Assembly (NCBI GenBank): GCA_009268125.1
Contig: WBOU01000002.1
Span: 248,001-312,000 of the forward strand
Length of the DNA stretch: 64,000 nucleotides
DNA from: Chloroflexia bacterium SDU3-3
Lineage (GTDB): Bacteria > Chloroflexota > Chloroflexia > Chloroflexales > Roseiflexaceae
Direction: 5' to 3'
Positions within the stretch are counted from its first letter, which is position 1; each line of letters opens with the position of its first letter. This document shows positions 29,211 through 37,183 of this stretch, piece after piece. The notes below the pieces were generated by a model, which did not search any database, was not told the origin of the DNA, and saw only the letters and a list, made by a program, of their open reading frames with translations. A program made the position numbers and the translations under genes.

Positions 29211-29813
29211 ATGGCGCAACCGTATGGTCTGGTGGTGGTCGGCACATCGCAGGGCGGCCTGAACGCCCTGATCCAGCTGCTGGGCGGCCTGGATGCCAGC
29301 TTCCCGCTGCCGCTGGCGGTGGCCCAGCACCGCTCGCCCGAGGATGGGCACGGGCTGGCCGATTTCCTCTCGCAGCATAGCCCGCTGCCGGTGGTGGAGG
29401 TGGAGGACAAGTCGCCGATCACGCCGGGCCAGGTGGCCCTGGCCCCCGCCGACTACCACCTGATGATCGATGGCACCACCTACGCGCTCTCGACCGAGGC
29501 CCCGGTCAATAGCGCGCGACCCTCGATCGACGTGCTGTTCGAGACGGCGGCCCTGGCCCTGGGCGCGCGCGCGGTGGGCATCATCCTCACCGGCGCGAGC
29601 CACGATGGCGCGGCGGGCCTGGCCGCGATCAAGCGCGCTGGCGGCGTGGCGGTGGTGCAGACCCCGGCCAGCGCCGAGAGCCGCACCATGCCCGAGGCGG
29701 CTATCCACGCCACCTCGGTTGACCACCTGCTGCCGCTGGATGAGATCGCGCCGCTGCTGCAGCGCCTGCGCCATGGCGGCGCTACCACGCACTCCAAGGA
29801 CCATCGCTCATAG
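29211..29813 (+). CDS. cheB: CheB-type methylesterase domain protein (no receiver)
   Basis: A 200-residue protein consisting only of the CheB catalytic domain. The ATG at 29211 follows GAGGGAGG; a TTG at 29172 overlapping the cheR stop is less likely. The Ser-His-Asp triad is visible as VVGTSQGG, AVAQHRSPEDGHG and LTGASHDGAAG. CheB removes methyl groups from, or deamidates, receptor Glu/Gln. The usual N-terminal receiver is absent, so its activity would be controlled some other way, perhaps by the receivers of the neighbouring kinases. Confidence 0.9.
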   Translation: MAQPYGLVVVGTSQGGLNALIQLLGGLDASFPLPLAVAQHRSPEDGHGLADFLSQHSPLPVVEVEDKSPITPGQVALAPADYHLMIDGTTYALSTEAPVNSARPSIDVLFETAALALGARAVGIILTGASHDGAAGLAAIKRAGGVAVVQTPASAESRTMPEAAIHATSVDHLLPLDEIAPLLQRLRHGGATTHSKDHRS

Positions 29814-29829
29814 GCTGAGGTGACCTGAC

Positions 29830-31128
29830 ATGCAATCTGAACATCCGGTAAATATCCTGCTTGTCGATGATCGCCCCGAGAATCTGCTGGCGCTTGAGGC
29901 GCTGCTGCGCCCGCTGGGCCACACCATTGTCAAGGCTTTCTCGGGCACCGAGGCCCTGAAGAGCCTGCTGCAGCATGATTTCGCGGTCATCCTGCTGGAT
30001 GTGCAGATGCCGGGCATGGATGGCTTCGAGACCGCCGAGCTGATCCGCGGGCGCGAGCGCTCGCAGGGCACACCGATTATCTTCCTGACGGCCGTCAACA
30101 CCAGCGAGGGCCATGTCTTCCACGGCTACTCGCTGGGCGCGGTCGACTACCTGCTCAAGCCGATCGTGCCCGAGATCCTGCTGTCGAAGGTGAATGTGTT
30201 TGTCGACCTGTGGGTGAAGACCGAGAAGATCCGCCGCCAGGCCGAGGAGCTAGAGCAGCGCGTGCAGGAACGCACCGCCACCCTGGCCGAGGCCAACGCC
30301 GCGCTGCGCAAGGAGATCGCCACCCGCCAGCGCGCCGAGGGCGAGCTGGCCCAGGCCCTGGTGCGCGAGCAGCGCGCCCGCGCCGAGGCCGAGGCCGCCG
30401 TGAAGCTGCGCGACCAGTTCCTCTCGATCGCCTCGCACGAGCTGAAGACCCCGCTCACCACGCTGTTTGGCTACGCCCAGCTCATCCAGCGCCGCTTCGA
30501 GCGCGCAGGCGAGGTCGAGCAGCAGAACAAGCGCCTGATTGATGTGGTGGTCGAGCAATCCAGCCGCCTGAATCGCCTGATCGAGACCCTGCTCAATATC
30601 TCGCGCATCCAGACCGGCCAGCTGCAGATCAGCGCCCAGCCGATGGATCTGGCCAAGCTGATGCGCCACGTGGCTGGCCAGGTGCAGTCTATGCTCGATC
30701 AGCACACGCTGCTGCTTGAGGGCTGCGACAGCGAGCTGATGATCGATGGCGACGAGCTGCGGATCGAGCAGGTGCTGCACAACCTCATCCAGAACGCGAT
30801 CAAGTATAGCCCGGCTGGCGGCCAGATCGCCGTGCGGCTTGAGGACGACGAGGCCACCTGCACGATCTCGGTGGTCGACCGTGGCATCGGCATCCCAGCC
30901 CACGCGCTCGACCGCCTGTTTGACCGCTTCTACCGCGCCGACAACGCCGACGCCCGCAACATCAGCGGCATGGGCGTGGGGCTGTTTGTGGTGCGCGAGA
31001 TCGTGGAGATGCATGGCGGGCGGATCGAGGTGGAGAGCCAGCTCGACCGCGGCAGTACCTTCCGGGTGCGGCTGCCCAAGGTCTGGCGGGGCGAGCCAGC
31101 CGCCGCGCAGGCCGCCGCCGAGGCCTAG
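29830..31128 (+). CDS. Receiver-histidine kinase hybrid
   Basis: A 432-residue protein with a reversed hybrid layout: receiver first (about 5-125, acceptor Asp in LLDVQMPGMDG, Lys in LLKPIVP), then a coiled coil (about 135-190), HisKA (about 195-260, phospho-His in SHELKTPLTT) and HATPase (about 305-415, NLIQNAIKYSP, DRGIGIPAHALD, GMGVGLFVVREIVE). The gene lies 16 bp after cheB and completes the four-gene sensory unit. Phosphate from the upstream kinase could enter its receiver and control its own kinase; this is inference from the layout. It ends 3 bp before the convergent comB stop. Confidence 0.92.
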   Translation: MQSEHPVNILLVDDRPENLLALEALLRPLGHTIVKAFSGTEALKSLLQHDFAVILLDVQMPGMDGFETAELIRGRERSQGTPIIFLTAVNTSEGHVFHGYSLGAVDYLLKPIVPEILLSKVNVFVDLWVKTEKIRRQAEELEQRVQERTATLAEANAALRKEIATRQRAEGELAQALVREQRARAEAEAAVKLRDQFLSIASHELKTPLTTLFGYAQLIQRRFERAGEVEQQNKRLIDVVVEQSSRLNRLIETLLNISRIQTGQLQISAQPMDLAKLMRHVAGQVQSMLDQHTLLLEGCDSELMIDGDELRIEQVLHNLIQNAIKYSPAGGQIAVRLEDDEATCTISVVDRGIGIPAHALDRLFDRFYRADNADARNISGMGVGLFVVREIVEMHGGRIEVESQLDRGSTFRVRLPKVWRGEPAAAQAAAEA

Positions 31129-31131
31129 CGC

Positions 31132-31830
31132 CTAGGCCGCACGGTAGCCGCCACCCCGCAGCACGGGCGCGGCGGCGCTGCAGCCCAGCTCGGCGGCCAG
31201 CGCCACGTCGGGCGCGAAGCCCTTCTCGGCCAGCTCGCGTCCGCTGGCGCACTGCAGCAGCAGCTCGGCCAGCCTGTCCCGCGCGGCCAGGAACGCCGCC
31301 TCGGCCACCTGGGCCTCGGGCGATTTCTCCCCGCGCATGTGGTGGATGATCGCCCCCGCCCCGATCTGGTCCTCCACCCCTGGCCGCAGGCTGCCGTCGG
31401 GCCAGCGCTCGCCCGCCGGGATGACGGCTACGCGCGGCCCGCAGGCCTGGGCCGCCCGCGCCACCGCCGCCGCGTTGCGCAGGCAGCCCGCGAAGGTGGG
31501 CGTGGCCCCTGTGCCCAGCGAGAGCGTCGCGCCGTTGGGCGAGGGCAGCACCAGCCTGGCCCCCGCCGGAAGCCCCAGCAGCGAGCGGGGTGAGAGCGTG
31601 TAGCCCTGGCTGCTGCGCGGCCCCGCCAGCAAGGCCCCGCGCTCGCGGGCGTACTCCTCGGCGCTGTCGTCGCGGAAGCGGTAGGGCAGCACCTCGGCCC
31701 CACGCTCCACCGCCACCGCCACGCACGTGCTGAACGACAGCACATCCACGATCACCACCGCGTCGCACAGCGGCGCAAGCTGGGCCACCCCGCGCTCGCC
31801 CCACTCGCAGCAGATCAATAGCTCATTCAT
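31132..31830 (-). CDS. comB: ComB-family 2-phosphosulfolactate phosphatase-like protein
   Basis: A 232-residue protein. ATG 31830 is preferred over an in-frame ATG at 31860 because GAAAGG lies about 9 bases before it. ComB hallmarks: VVIVDVLSFSTCVAVAVERG, RLVLPSPNGATLS, VAVIPAGERWPDGSLRPG, and ED followed by GAGAI. In methanogens ComB hydrolyses phosphosulfolactate on the way to coenzyme M; many bacteria without that pathway carry homologues whose substrate is unknown. No other sulfolactate or coenzyme M gene is nearby. Symbol is given for the family only. Confidence 0.82.
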   Translation of the reverse strand: MNELLICCEWGERGVAQLAPLCDAVVIVDVLSFSTCVAVAVERGAEVLPYRFRDDSAEEYARERGALLAGPRSSQGYTLSPRSLLGLPAGARLVLPSPNGATLSLGTGATPTFAGCLRNAAAVARAAQACGPRVAVIPAGERWPDGSLRPGVEDQIGAGAIIHHMRGEKSPEAQVAEAAFLAARDRLAELLLQCASGRELAEKGFAPDVALAAELGCSAAAPVLRGGGYRAA

Positions 31831-31994
31831 CGATGTATACCTTTCCCTCGTTTTTGGCATCCGATTATTTTATGCCTAGGCGAGATCTCGCAGCATAGCA
31901 CATCAGATTTTTATTGATTGGATTCTTAGTTAGGTGTAGAATAGGCGCGCTTGGGAAGTTGGGATGTAAAACAGGAGCTTTTTCGAGTGTAAGT

Positions 31995-34532
31995 ATGAGA
32001 AAACATATAATATTCGCCTTCGCATCTTCGATAATTCTTTCCGCCTGCGCTTTTGGAAATGAATATGATGCGCAATCTGATATAAATAGCCAGCGAAGCG
32101 GCGCAGTGATCTCCTTCGGCACAGAAGAACCTGAGCTGTATGCGCCAATCATCGCGCGCTTCAACGCGCAGCACCCCGAGATCCATGTGCAGACTGTAGA
32201 ACTGACCGATGCGTCTGGTAGCCCTCTTGAGATCGCCAAGAACATCGCTCGCGCTGCCGATGTCAGCCTAACATCTGGCTTTCAAACCAGCGAGGTGTGG
32301 GATAGCAACCTGCTGCTCGATCTGCGGCCTTTTTTTGAACCCGATGCGACATTTCAGCCCACCGACTACTACCCTGGCGTGATCGAACAGGCCAGCTACC
32401 ATGGCCGCGTGTATAGCCTACCGCTCCAGATGCACGTGCCGCTGCTGCAATACAACAAACGCCTGTGGGACGAGGCAAAGCTGCCAGCGCCAGCGCCCGG
32501 CCAATCTTGGCAGGCGCTGCTCGATGCAGCGACCCAGCTGGCGCATACCCGCCCCGATGGCACCCATGTGTATGGCATTGCGGTAGGGGCAAATGGCTCT
32601 GATCTGTTTTTGGCGCTGCTAGGCGAGCAGGGCATTAATCCATATGGAGAGCAAACGCTGCCCTTCGAAAGCGACAAGGTTGCCCAGGTCCTGACCCGCG
32701 TGCGCCAGCTTGTGCGGGATGGTGTGGTCTATCCTGGCCCAGCAGGCGATGAAATATTCGACTACGACCAGCTCATCACCACGCAGCAGGTTGCTATCTG
32801 GCCAGCGCTTCACTATAACAGCACGCTGAATCATGACACTCGAACGTTTGAATTTGGCACTATGCCGATTCCCACCACATACTTCTCAGATGATATACCG
32901 CTTGAGCCGAGCCTGATCATCAGCGCAGGAACACAGCACCCGCAGGAAGCCTGGAAGCTGCTATCGTTTCTGACCCACGCGCTGCCAGAGGCAGATTATA
33001 GCGCTATCCCCCCAGCAGTGCGGGAGATTCCGGTCCGTCGCTCGCTGCTTGAGCAGCAGCAGACCTGGCAGCAGATGGAGAGCGACCCCGAGGCCCGCGC
33101 AGCGCTTCAGTTCGCGCTTGACCGCCCTTTTCCGGCGTCTTTTACCCCCTCAATAAGCCCTGGCCGCTATCACGCACTCTACAGTTTGGTGAATGGCGTT
33201 ATCGAAGACAACCTGCCTATCGCCGAGGCGGCTGCGCGGGCCAAGGAAGCGGGGGCGGAGACCGATGCATCCTGGCCCACCCCGCCGCCGACCAGCGGCC
33301 CATTCACCGTGAACACGCCTATCCCCGAGACCCGCAATCCGCTTGCCGAGCGCGTGGTCTTCAGCGCGGCAGGGCTGGATTCTGCCAAGCTCCAGCCGCT
33401 GGCGCGCGCCTTCCAGGAGCAGCACGCCGACCTAGAGATCGTGCTGGACGGCAGCGCGACGCCGCCCGACTGCTTCGCCCAGCCCGCCGCGCTCGCCGAC
33501 CCCGGCCAGAAGCTGCTCGACCTTCAGCCCTTCGCGGATGCCGATCAGCGCTTCCAGCAGGGCGACATTCCGGCGGCGTGGTGGTCGCCCTATCGGCGCG
33601 GCGGCACGCTCACAGGTGTGCCGCTCGCTGTCCTGGTGCGCTGGGTGGGCTATGCGCAGCCTATCGCCGCCGCGCACCCCACCGCCAAGCTTGGCGGCGA
33701 CTGGTCGCTTGAGACATTGCCCGCCACCGTGGAGCAGCTTTCCCAGACCCCGGCGAAGCCCGCGATCTACGGCAGCCTCGACCCAAGCCCGAAGTACACC
33801 ATCCCGTTCTTTCTGGGGCGCTTTCAGGCCAGCCTGTGGCGCACCGAGCAGGGGCGGCAGGTGCCGAACTTCACCGACCCGCAGGTGGTCAAGGCACTGC
33901 GGGCCTACATCGACTTCCTGGCGGCGGGCCAGCCCGCCAGCGCCGCGCCAGATTCGCTCGGCTCAGCGGCGATTCAGCAGCTGGTCAACGAGCAGCAGGT
34001 TGGCCTGTGGTTTGAGTTCGCGCCCATCCCCGCGCATCTGGCGGATTCGCAGATCGGGGTTGCCGCGCCGCCCTTTGGCGCGCAGGGCCTCGCCGCCGAT
34101 GATTTTATCGTGCTTGGCCTGCACATCAGCGCCGAGAGCAGCCACCAGCAGGCGTGCTGGCAGTGGATCTCGTGGCTCAGCCAGCAGCGCGAGGCCCTGC
34201 CGCTGGGCCTGCTGCCCGCCCGCCGCTCGCAGGCCACCGACCCCGCCCTGGCCCAGCAGCTTGGGGCCGATACAGCGGCGCTGTTTGCGCGCTACGCCGA
34301 TCTTGCCCAGCAGCCGCTTGCCAGCGCCACATCGAATCTGCTGCTCGACTCGTACCAAAGCCACTGGCTGCTCAAAGCCGTGGGCGATGCGCAGCGCGGC
34401 CAGCCGCTTGATACAGCGCTGGAGCAGGCCCAGCAGACCACGGCGGCCTATATGGAATGTCGCACTGCGGCTGAGTCAGAGGAGACATGCGCCAAGCAGG
34501 TAGACCCGCGCTTCCAGCAAGAAGATCGATGA
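31995..34532 (+). CDS. Lipoprotein with two fused solute-binding domains
   Basis: An 845-residue protein. The ATG at 31995 starts a lipoprotein signal peptide with lipobox LSAC (Cys18). Two bacterial extracellular solute-binding protein type 1 domains follow: the first at about 40-400 (VISFGTEEPELYAPIIARF, GRVYSLPLQMHVPLLQYNK, WKLLSFLTH) and a second, more degenerate one at about 440-790 (RVVFSAAGLDSAKLQPLARAF, YRRGGTLTGVPLAVLVRW, WQWISWLSQQ). Such proteins feed sugar ABC transporters. The usual length is about 430 residues with one domain. No permease or ATPase gene adjoins it, so it may be a sensor or an orphan receptor. No clear ribosome site is seen. Confidence 0.85.
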   Translation: MRKHIIFAFASSIILSACAFGNEYDAQSDINSQRSGAVISFGTEEPELYAPIIARFNAQHPEIHVQTVELTDASGSPLEIAKNIARAADVSLTSGFQTSEVWDSNLLLDLRPFFEPDATFQPTDYYPGVIEQASYHGRVYSLPLQMHVPLLQYNKRLWDEAKLPAPAPGQSWQALLDAATQLAHTRPDGTHVYGIAVGANGSDLFLALLGEQGINPYGEQTLPFESDKVAQVLTRVRQLVRDGVVYPGPAGDEIFDYDQLITTQQVAIWPALHYNSTLNHDTRTFEFGTMPIPTTYFSDDIPLEPSLIISAGTQHPQEAWKLLSFLTHALPEADYSAIPPAVREIPVRRSLLEQQQTWQQMESDPEARAALQFALDRPFPASFTPSISPGRYHALYSLVNGVIEDNLPIAEAAARAKEAGAETDASWPTPPPTSGPFTVNTPIPETRNPLAERVVFSAAGLDSAKLQPLARAFQEQHADLEIVLDGSATPPDCFAQPAALADPGQKLLDLQPFADADQRFQQGDIPAAWWSPYRRGGTLTGVPLAVLVRWVGYAQPIAAAHPTAKLGGDWSLETLPATVEQLSQTPAKPAIYGSLDPSPKYTIPFFLGRFQASLWRTEQGRQVPNFTDPQVVKALRAYIDFLAAGQPASAAPDSLGSAAIQQLVNEQQVGLWFEFAPIPAHLADSQIGVAAPPFGAQGLAADDFIVLGLHISAESSHQQACWQWISWLSQQREALPLGLLPARRSQATDPALAQQLGADTAALFARYADLAQQPLASATSNLLLDSYQSHWLLKAVGDAQRGQPLDTALEQAQQTTAAYMECRTAAESEETCAKQVDPRFQQEDR

Positions 34533-34608
34533 TTCTTGGCAATATCCAACACTATTTCCGGTTTTCTGATGCTATCGCCCGATAATCAATAGAACCAGCG
34601 AGAAAGGC

Positions 34609-34636
34609 AAAAACCTCGGCAAACGCCGAGGTTTTT
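34609..34636. terminator. Bidirectional terminator
   Basis: AAAAACCTCGGC and GCCGAGGTTTTT flank the loop AAAC, giving a 12 bp stem with A and T tracts on both sides. It lies between the convergent solute-binding lipoprotein and LysR genes and can serve both. Confidence 0.9.
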
Positions 34637-34667
34637 GTGCTATCTGCTGTCTATCTTCGCTAGGATC

Positions 34668-35600
34668 TTATCCCAGCCCGCCATCCGTCGGGTACACATC
34701 CCGCACCGTCTCCAGGAACACCTCGGTCGCGGGCGAGAGGTCGCGGCCTCTGTGGCGCACCAGCATCACCGTGCGTGTCATCGCGGGGGCGTGGATGGGC
34801 CGCGCCGCCACATGCGGCCCCTGGCCCTCCGCCGCTGAGCGCGGCAGGATGGCCGCGCCCAGCCCCTCGGCGGCCAGCGCCCGCGCCGAAGTGGCCCCGC
34901 TCACCTCGCAGCTGATCTGCGGCGCGAAGCCGTGGTAGGCGCAGGCCGCCGCCACCAGCAGGCGCAGGCTGGCCCCGGCCTTGAACACGATCAGCGGCTC
35001 GCCACGCAGCGCAGCAAAGGGCACGCTGGGCATGGCAGCCAGCCGATGCGCAGGCGCGAGCGTAACCATCAGGCGCTCGCGGTAGAGCGGCGTGCAGATC
35101 AGGTCGGGGTGCTGCACGGGCGGGAACTCCACGCCCGGCTGGCCCTCGTGCTCGGCGGTGTGGATGAAGGCGATGTCCAGCAGCCCGCCCAGCACCATGG
35201 CGGTCAGCTGGTCGGTCATCTCCTCGATCAGGTGGATCTCCAGCCCTGGGTAGCGCTGGTGGAAGCGGGCGATCAGCGGCGGCAGCGTGCCCTCGGCCAC
35301 CGTCTGCAGCGTGCCGATCGACACGCGCCCGCGCCGCAGCCCCGCGAAGGCCGCCATGGCGTACTCGGCGCGGTCCAGATCGGCCAGCAGGCCCTGGGCG
35401 TGGATGTAGAGCGCCTTGCCTGCCTCGGTCAGCGCCACGCGGCGGCTGGAGCGGTCGAGCAGGCGCACGCCAAGCTCGCGCTCGAGCTGGCGGATCTGCT
35501 GGGAGAGCGCGGGCTGGGCCAGGTGCAGCTCCTCGGCGGCGTGGGTGAAGTGGCGCAGCCGGGCGACGGCGGCGAAGGATCGTAGCTGGCGAATATCCAT
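34668..35600 (-). CDS. LysR-family transcriptional regulator
   Basis: A 310-residue LysR protein from ATG 35600 (a TTG at 35606 is an alternative). The winged helix-turn-helix (about 1-60) reads FTHAAEELHLAQPALSQQIRQLE, and the effector domain (about 90-295) follows with RVSIGTLQTVAEGTLPPLI, GLLDIAFIH and GLGAAILPRS. It is divergent from the MFS transporter gene across 155 bp, the usual LysR arrangement, and so probably controls that exporter and itself. The effector is unknown. An inverted repeat at 35607-35627 immediately upstream is a candidate operator. Confidence 0.9.
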   Translation of the reverse strand: MDIRQLRSFAAVARLRHFTHAAEELHLAQPALSQQIRQLERELGVRLLDRSSRRVALTEAGKALYIHAQGLLADLDRAEYAMAAFAGLRRGRVSIGTLQTVAEGTLPPLIARFHQRYPGLEIHLIEEMTDQLTAMVLGGLLDIAFIHTAEHEGQPGVEFPPVQHPDLICTPLYRERLMVTLAPAHRLAAMPSVPFAALRGEPLIVFKAGASLRLLVAAACAYHGFAPQISCEVSGATSARALAAEGLGAAILPRSAAEGQGPHVAARPIHAPAMTRTVMLVRHRGRDLSPATEVFLETVRDVYPTDGGLG

Positions 35601-35606
35601 AATCAA

Positions 35607-35627
35607 ATGATATCACAGCGATATGAT
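35607..35627. promoter_or_regulatory. Candidate LysR operator
   Basis: ATGATATC and GATATGAT form an imperfect inverted repeat (7 of 8 positions) around 5 bases, next to the LysR start codon and in the divergent promoter region. The size is consistent with the T-N11-A type sites bound by LysR proteins. Confidence 0.45.
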
Positions 35628-35755
35628 CTTCATCTTTGACGTATTGATCGCGTGCCCCCATACTGAGCATATCGCATCGATTCGCGACAGATGTTCGCCC
35701 TGCCGAGCCTGTATCTCGGCGCTAGCCTGCTGCCAAGCGGCGGCAAAAGATTCTC

Positions 35756-36955
35756 ATGGAAAACGAACCCTTCGACAAGCGCAGCATGGCCATCCTGGCG
35801 GGCAGCCATGTGATCAACGACATCAACCAAGGCGCGGTGCCCGCCCTGCTGCCCTTCCTGATCGCGCAGCGTGGCCTGAGCTACACCGCCGCCACCAGCG
35901 TGGTGCTGGCCGCCACCGTGATCTCGGCGGTGGTGCAGCCGCTGCTGGGCTACTACTCGGACAAGCGCTCGATGCCCTGGCTGCTGCCCATGGGCCTGCT
36001 GCTGGGCGCGGTGGGCCTGGCCCTGGCCGGGCTGGTGCCCAGCTACTGGATGATTATCGTCTGCGTGCTGCTGAACGGCTTCGGCGTGGCGGCCTACCAC
36101 CCCGAGGGCTACCGCTTCGCCAACTACCTGGCGCGCAGCCGCCCGGCTCTGGGCATGAGCATCTTCACTGTGGGCGGGAACGTGGGCTTCGCGCTCGGCC
36201 CGCTGCTGATGGGCCTGGCGATCAGCGCGTGGGGCCTGCCCGGCACCATGGCGGTGATGCCGACCGCGCTGCTGGCCACCGGCGTGCTGCTGTGGGCTAT
36301 GCCACGCTTCGCCAGGCTGCGCCCCGCGCCCCGCGCATCCAGGCAGGTGGCCGAGGCCAAGAGCGACTGGAGCGCCTTCGCCCGCGTCACCCTGGTGATC
36401 ATCCTGCGCGCCTCGCTCTACTACGGCATGCTCTCGTTCGTGCCGTCGTACCTGATCCATGTGCGCGGCGTGCCGCTGGAGAGCGCGCCGTTCGCGCTCA
36501 CGGTGCTCTCGATCTCGGGTGCGGTGGGCACGCTGCTGGGCGGCTTTTTGGCCGACCGCTTCGGCTACAAGCGCGTGCTGATGGTGCTGCTGGCGCTGAT
36601 CACGCCCATGCTGCTGCTGTTCCTGAACGCGCCCACCCAGCTGGCCCTGCTGTGCGTGGGCCTGGTGGGCTTCGCCACGCTGGCCACCTTCACCATCGCC
36701 GTGGTGATCGGCCAGGAGTACGCGAGCGCCAACCTGGGCGTGGCCTCGGGCATCACCACCGGGCTGGCTATCGGCGTGGGCGGGGCCAGCACGCCGCTGT
36801 TTGGCCTGGTGGCCGATCACTTCGGCCTCACCGCCGTGTTCTACGTCCTAGGCGCGATGCCCATCCTCGCGTTTGTGATCGCCGCCACGCTGCCCGGCAG
36901 CAAGCGCCAGTCCCAGCCCGCCCCGCTGCCGCAGCCGGTGCCGAAGGGCGCGTAG
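35756..36955 (+). CDS. MFS exporter, fosmidomycin-resistance (Fsr)-like
   Basis: A 399-residue protein with about 12 hydrophobic helices. The N-terminus (HVINDINQGAVPALLPFL) and the helix 2-3 loop (LLGYYSDKRS) match the Fsr branch of the major facilitator superfamily, which exports drugs such as fosmidomycin. A second-half loop (LGGFLADRFGYKRV) carries the typical DRxGxRR-like motif. The charged central loop (about 180-205) separates the two six-helix bundles. It is divergently paired with a LysR regulator and followed by a strong terminator, so it is a single-gene unit. The natural substrate is unknown. Confidence 0.85.
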   Translation: MENEPFDKRSMAILAGSHVINDINQGAVPALLPFLIAQRGLSYTAATSVVLAATVISAVVQPLLGYYSDKRSMPWLLPMGLLLGAVGLALAGLVPSYWMIIVCVLLNGFGVAAYHPEGYRFANYLARSRPALGMSIFTVGGNVGFALGPLLMGLAISAWGLPGTMAVMPTALLATGVLLWAMPRFARLRPAPRASRQVAEAKSDWSAFARVTLVIILRASLYYGMLSFVPSYLIHVRGVPLESAPFALTVLSISGAVGTLLGGFLADRFGYKRVLMVLLALITPMLLLFLNAPTQLALLCVGLVGFATLATFTIAVVIGQEYASANLGVASGITTGLAIGVGGASTPLFGLVADHFGLTAVFYVLGAMPILAFVIAATLPGSKRQSQPAPLPQPVPKGA

Positions 36956-36977
36956 CGGGAATCGTTAGAGCTGCTGC

Positions 36978-37020
36978 AAAGGCGGAGATAGCGCAAAACA
37001 TGTGCGCTATCTCCGCCTTT
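36978..37020 (+). terminator. 18 bp stem terminator after the MFS gene
   Basis: AAAGGCGGAGATAGCGCA pairs with 37003-37020 around a 7-base loop; the descending arm runs into CCTTTTTGTTTC. A classic intrinsic terminator 23 bp after the MFS stop. Confidence 0.92.
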
Positions 37021-37183
37021 TTGTTTCTCTTCTCGTTGTGAATATGGCTCTGGGAAGCGGTGTTTTTGGACAACGCATGATAGTAGTTTTGTGAACAGAT
37101 TCAGGTACCATGGAACTATTGTGCGAACTTACACAAACAATTACGCTGAACCTATTCTTGTCGGTCATCATCAAGGAGATCCT

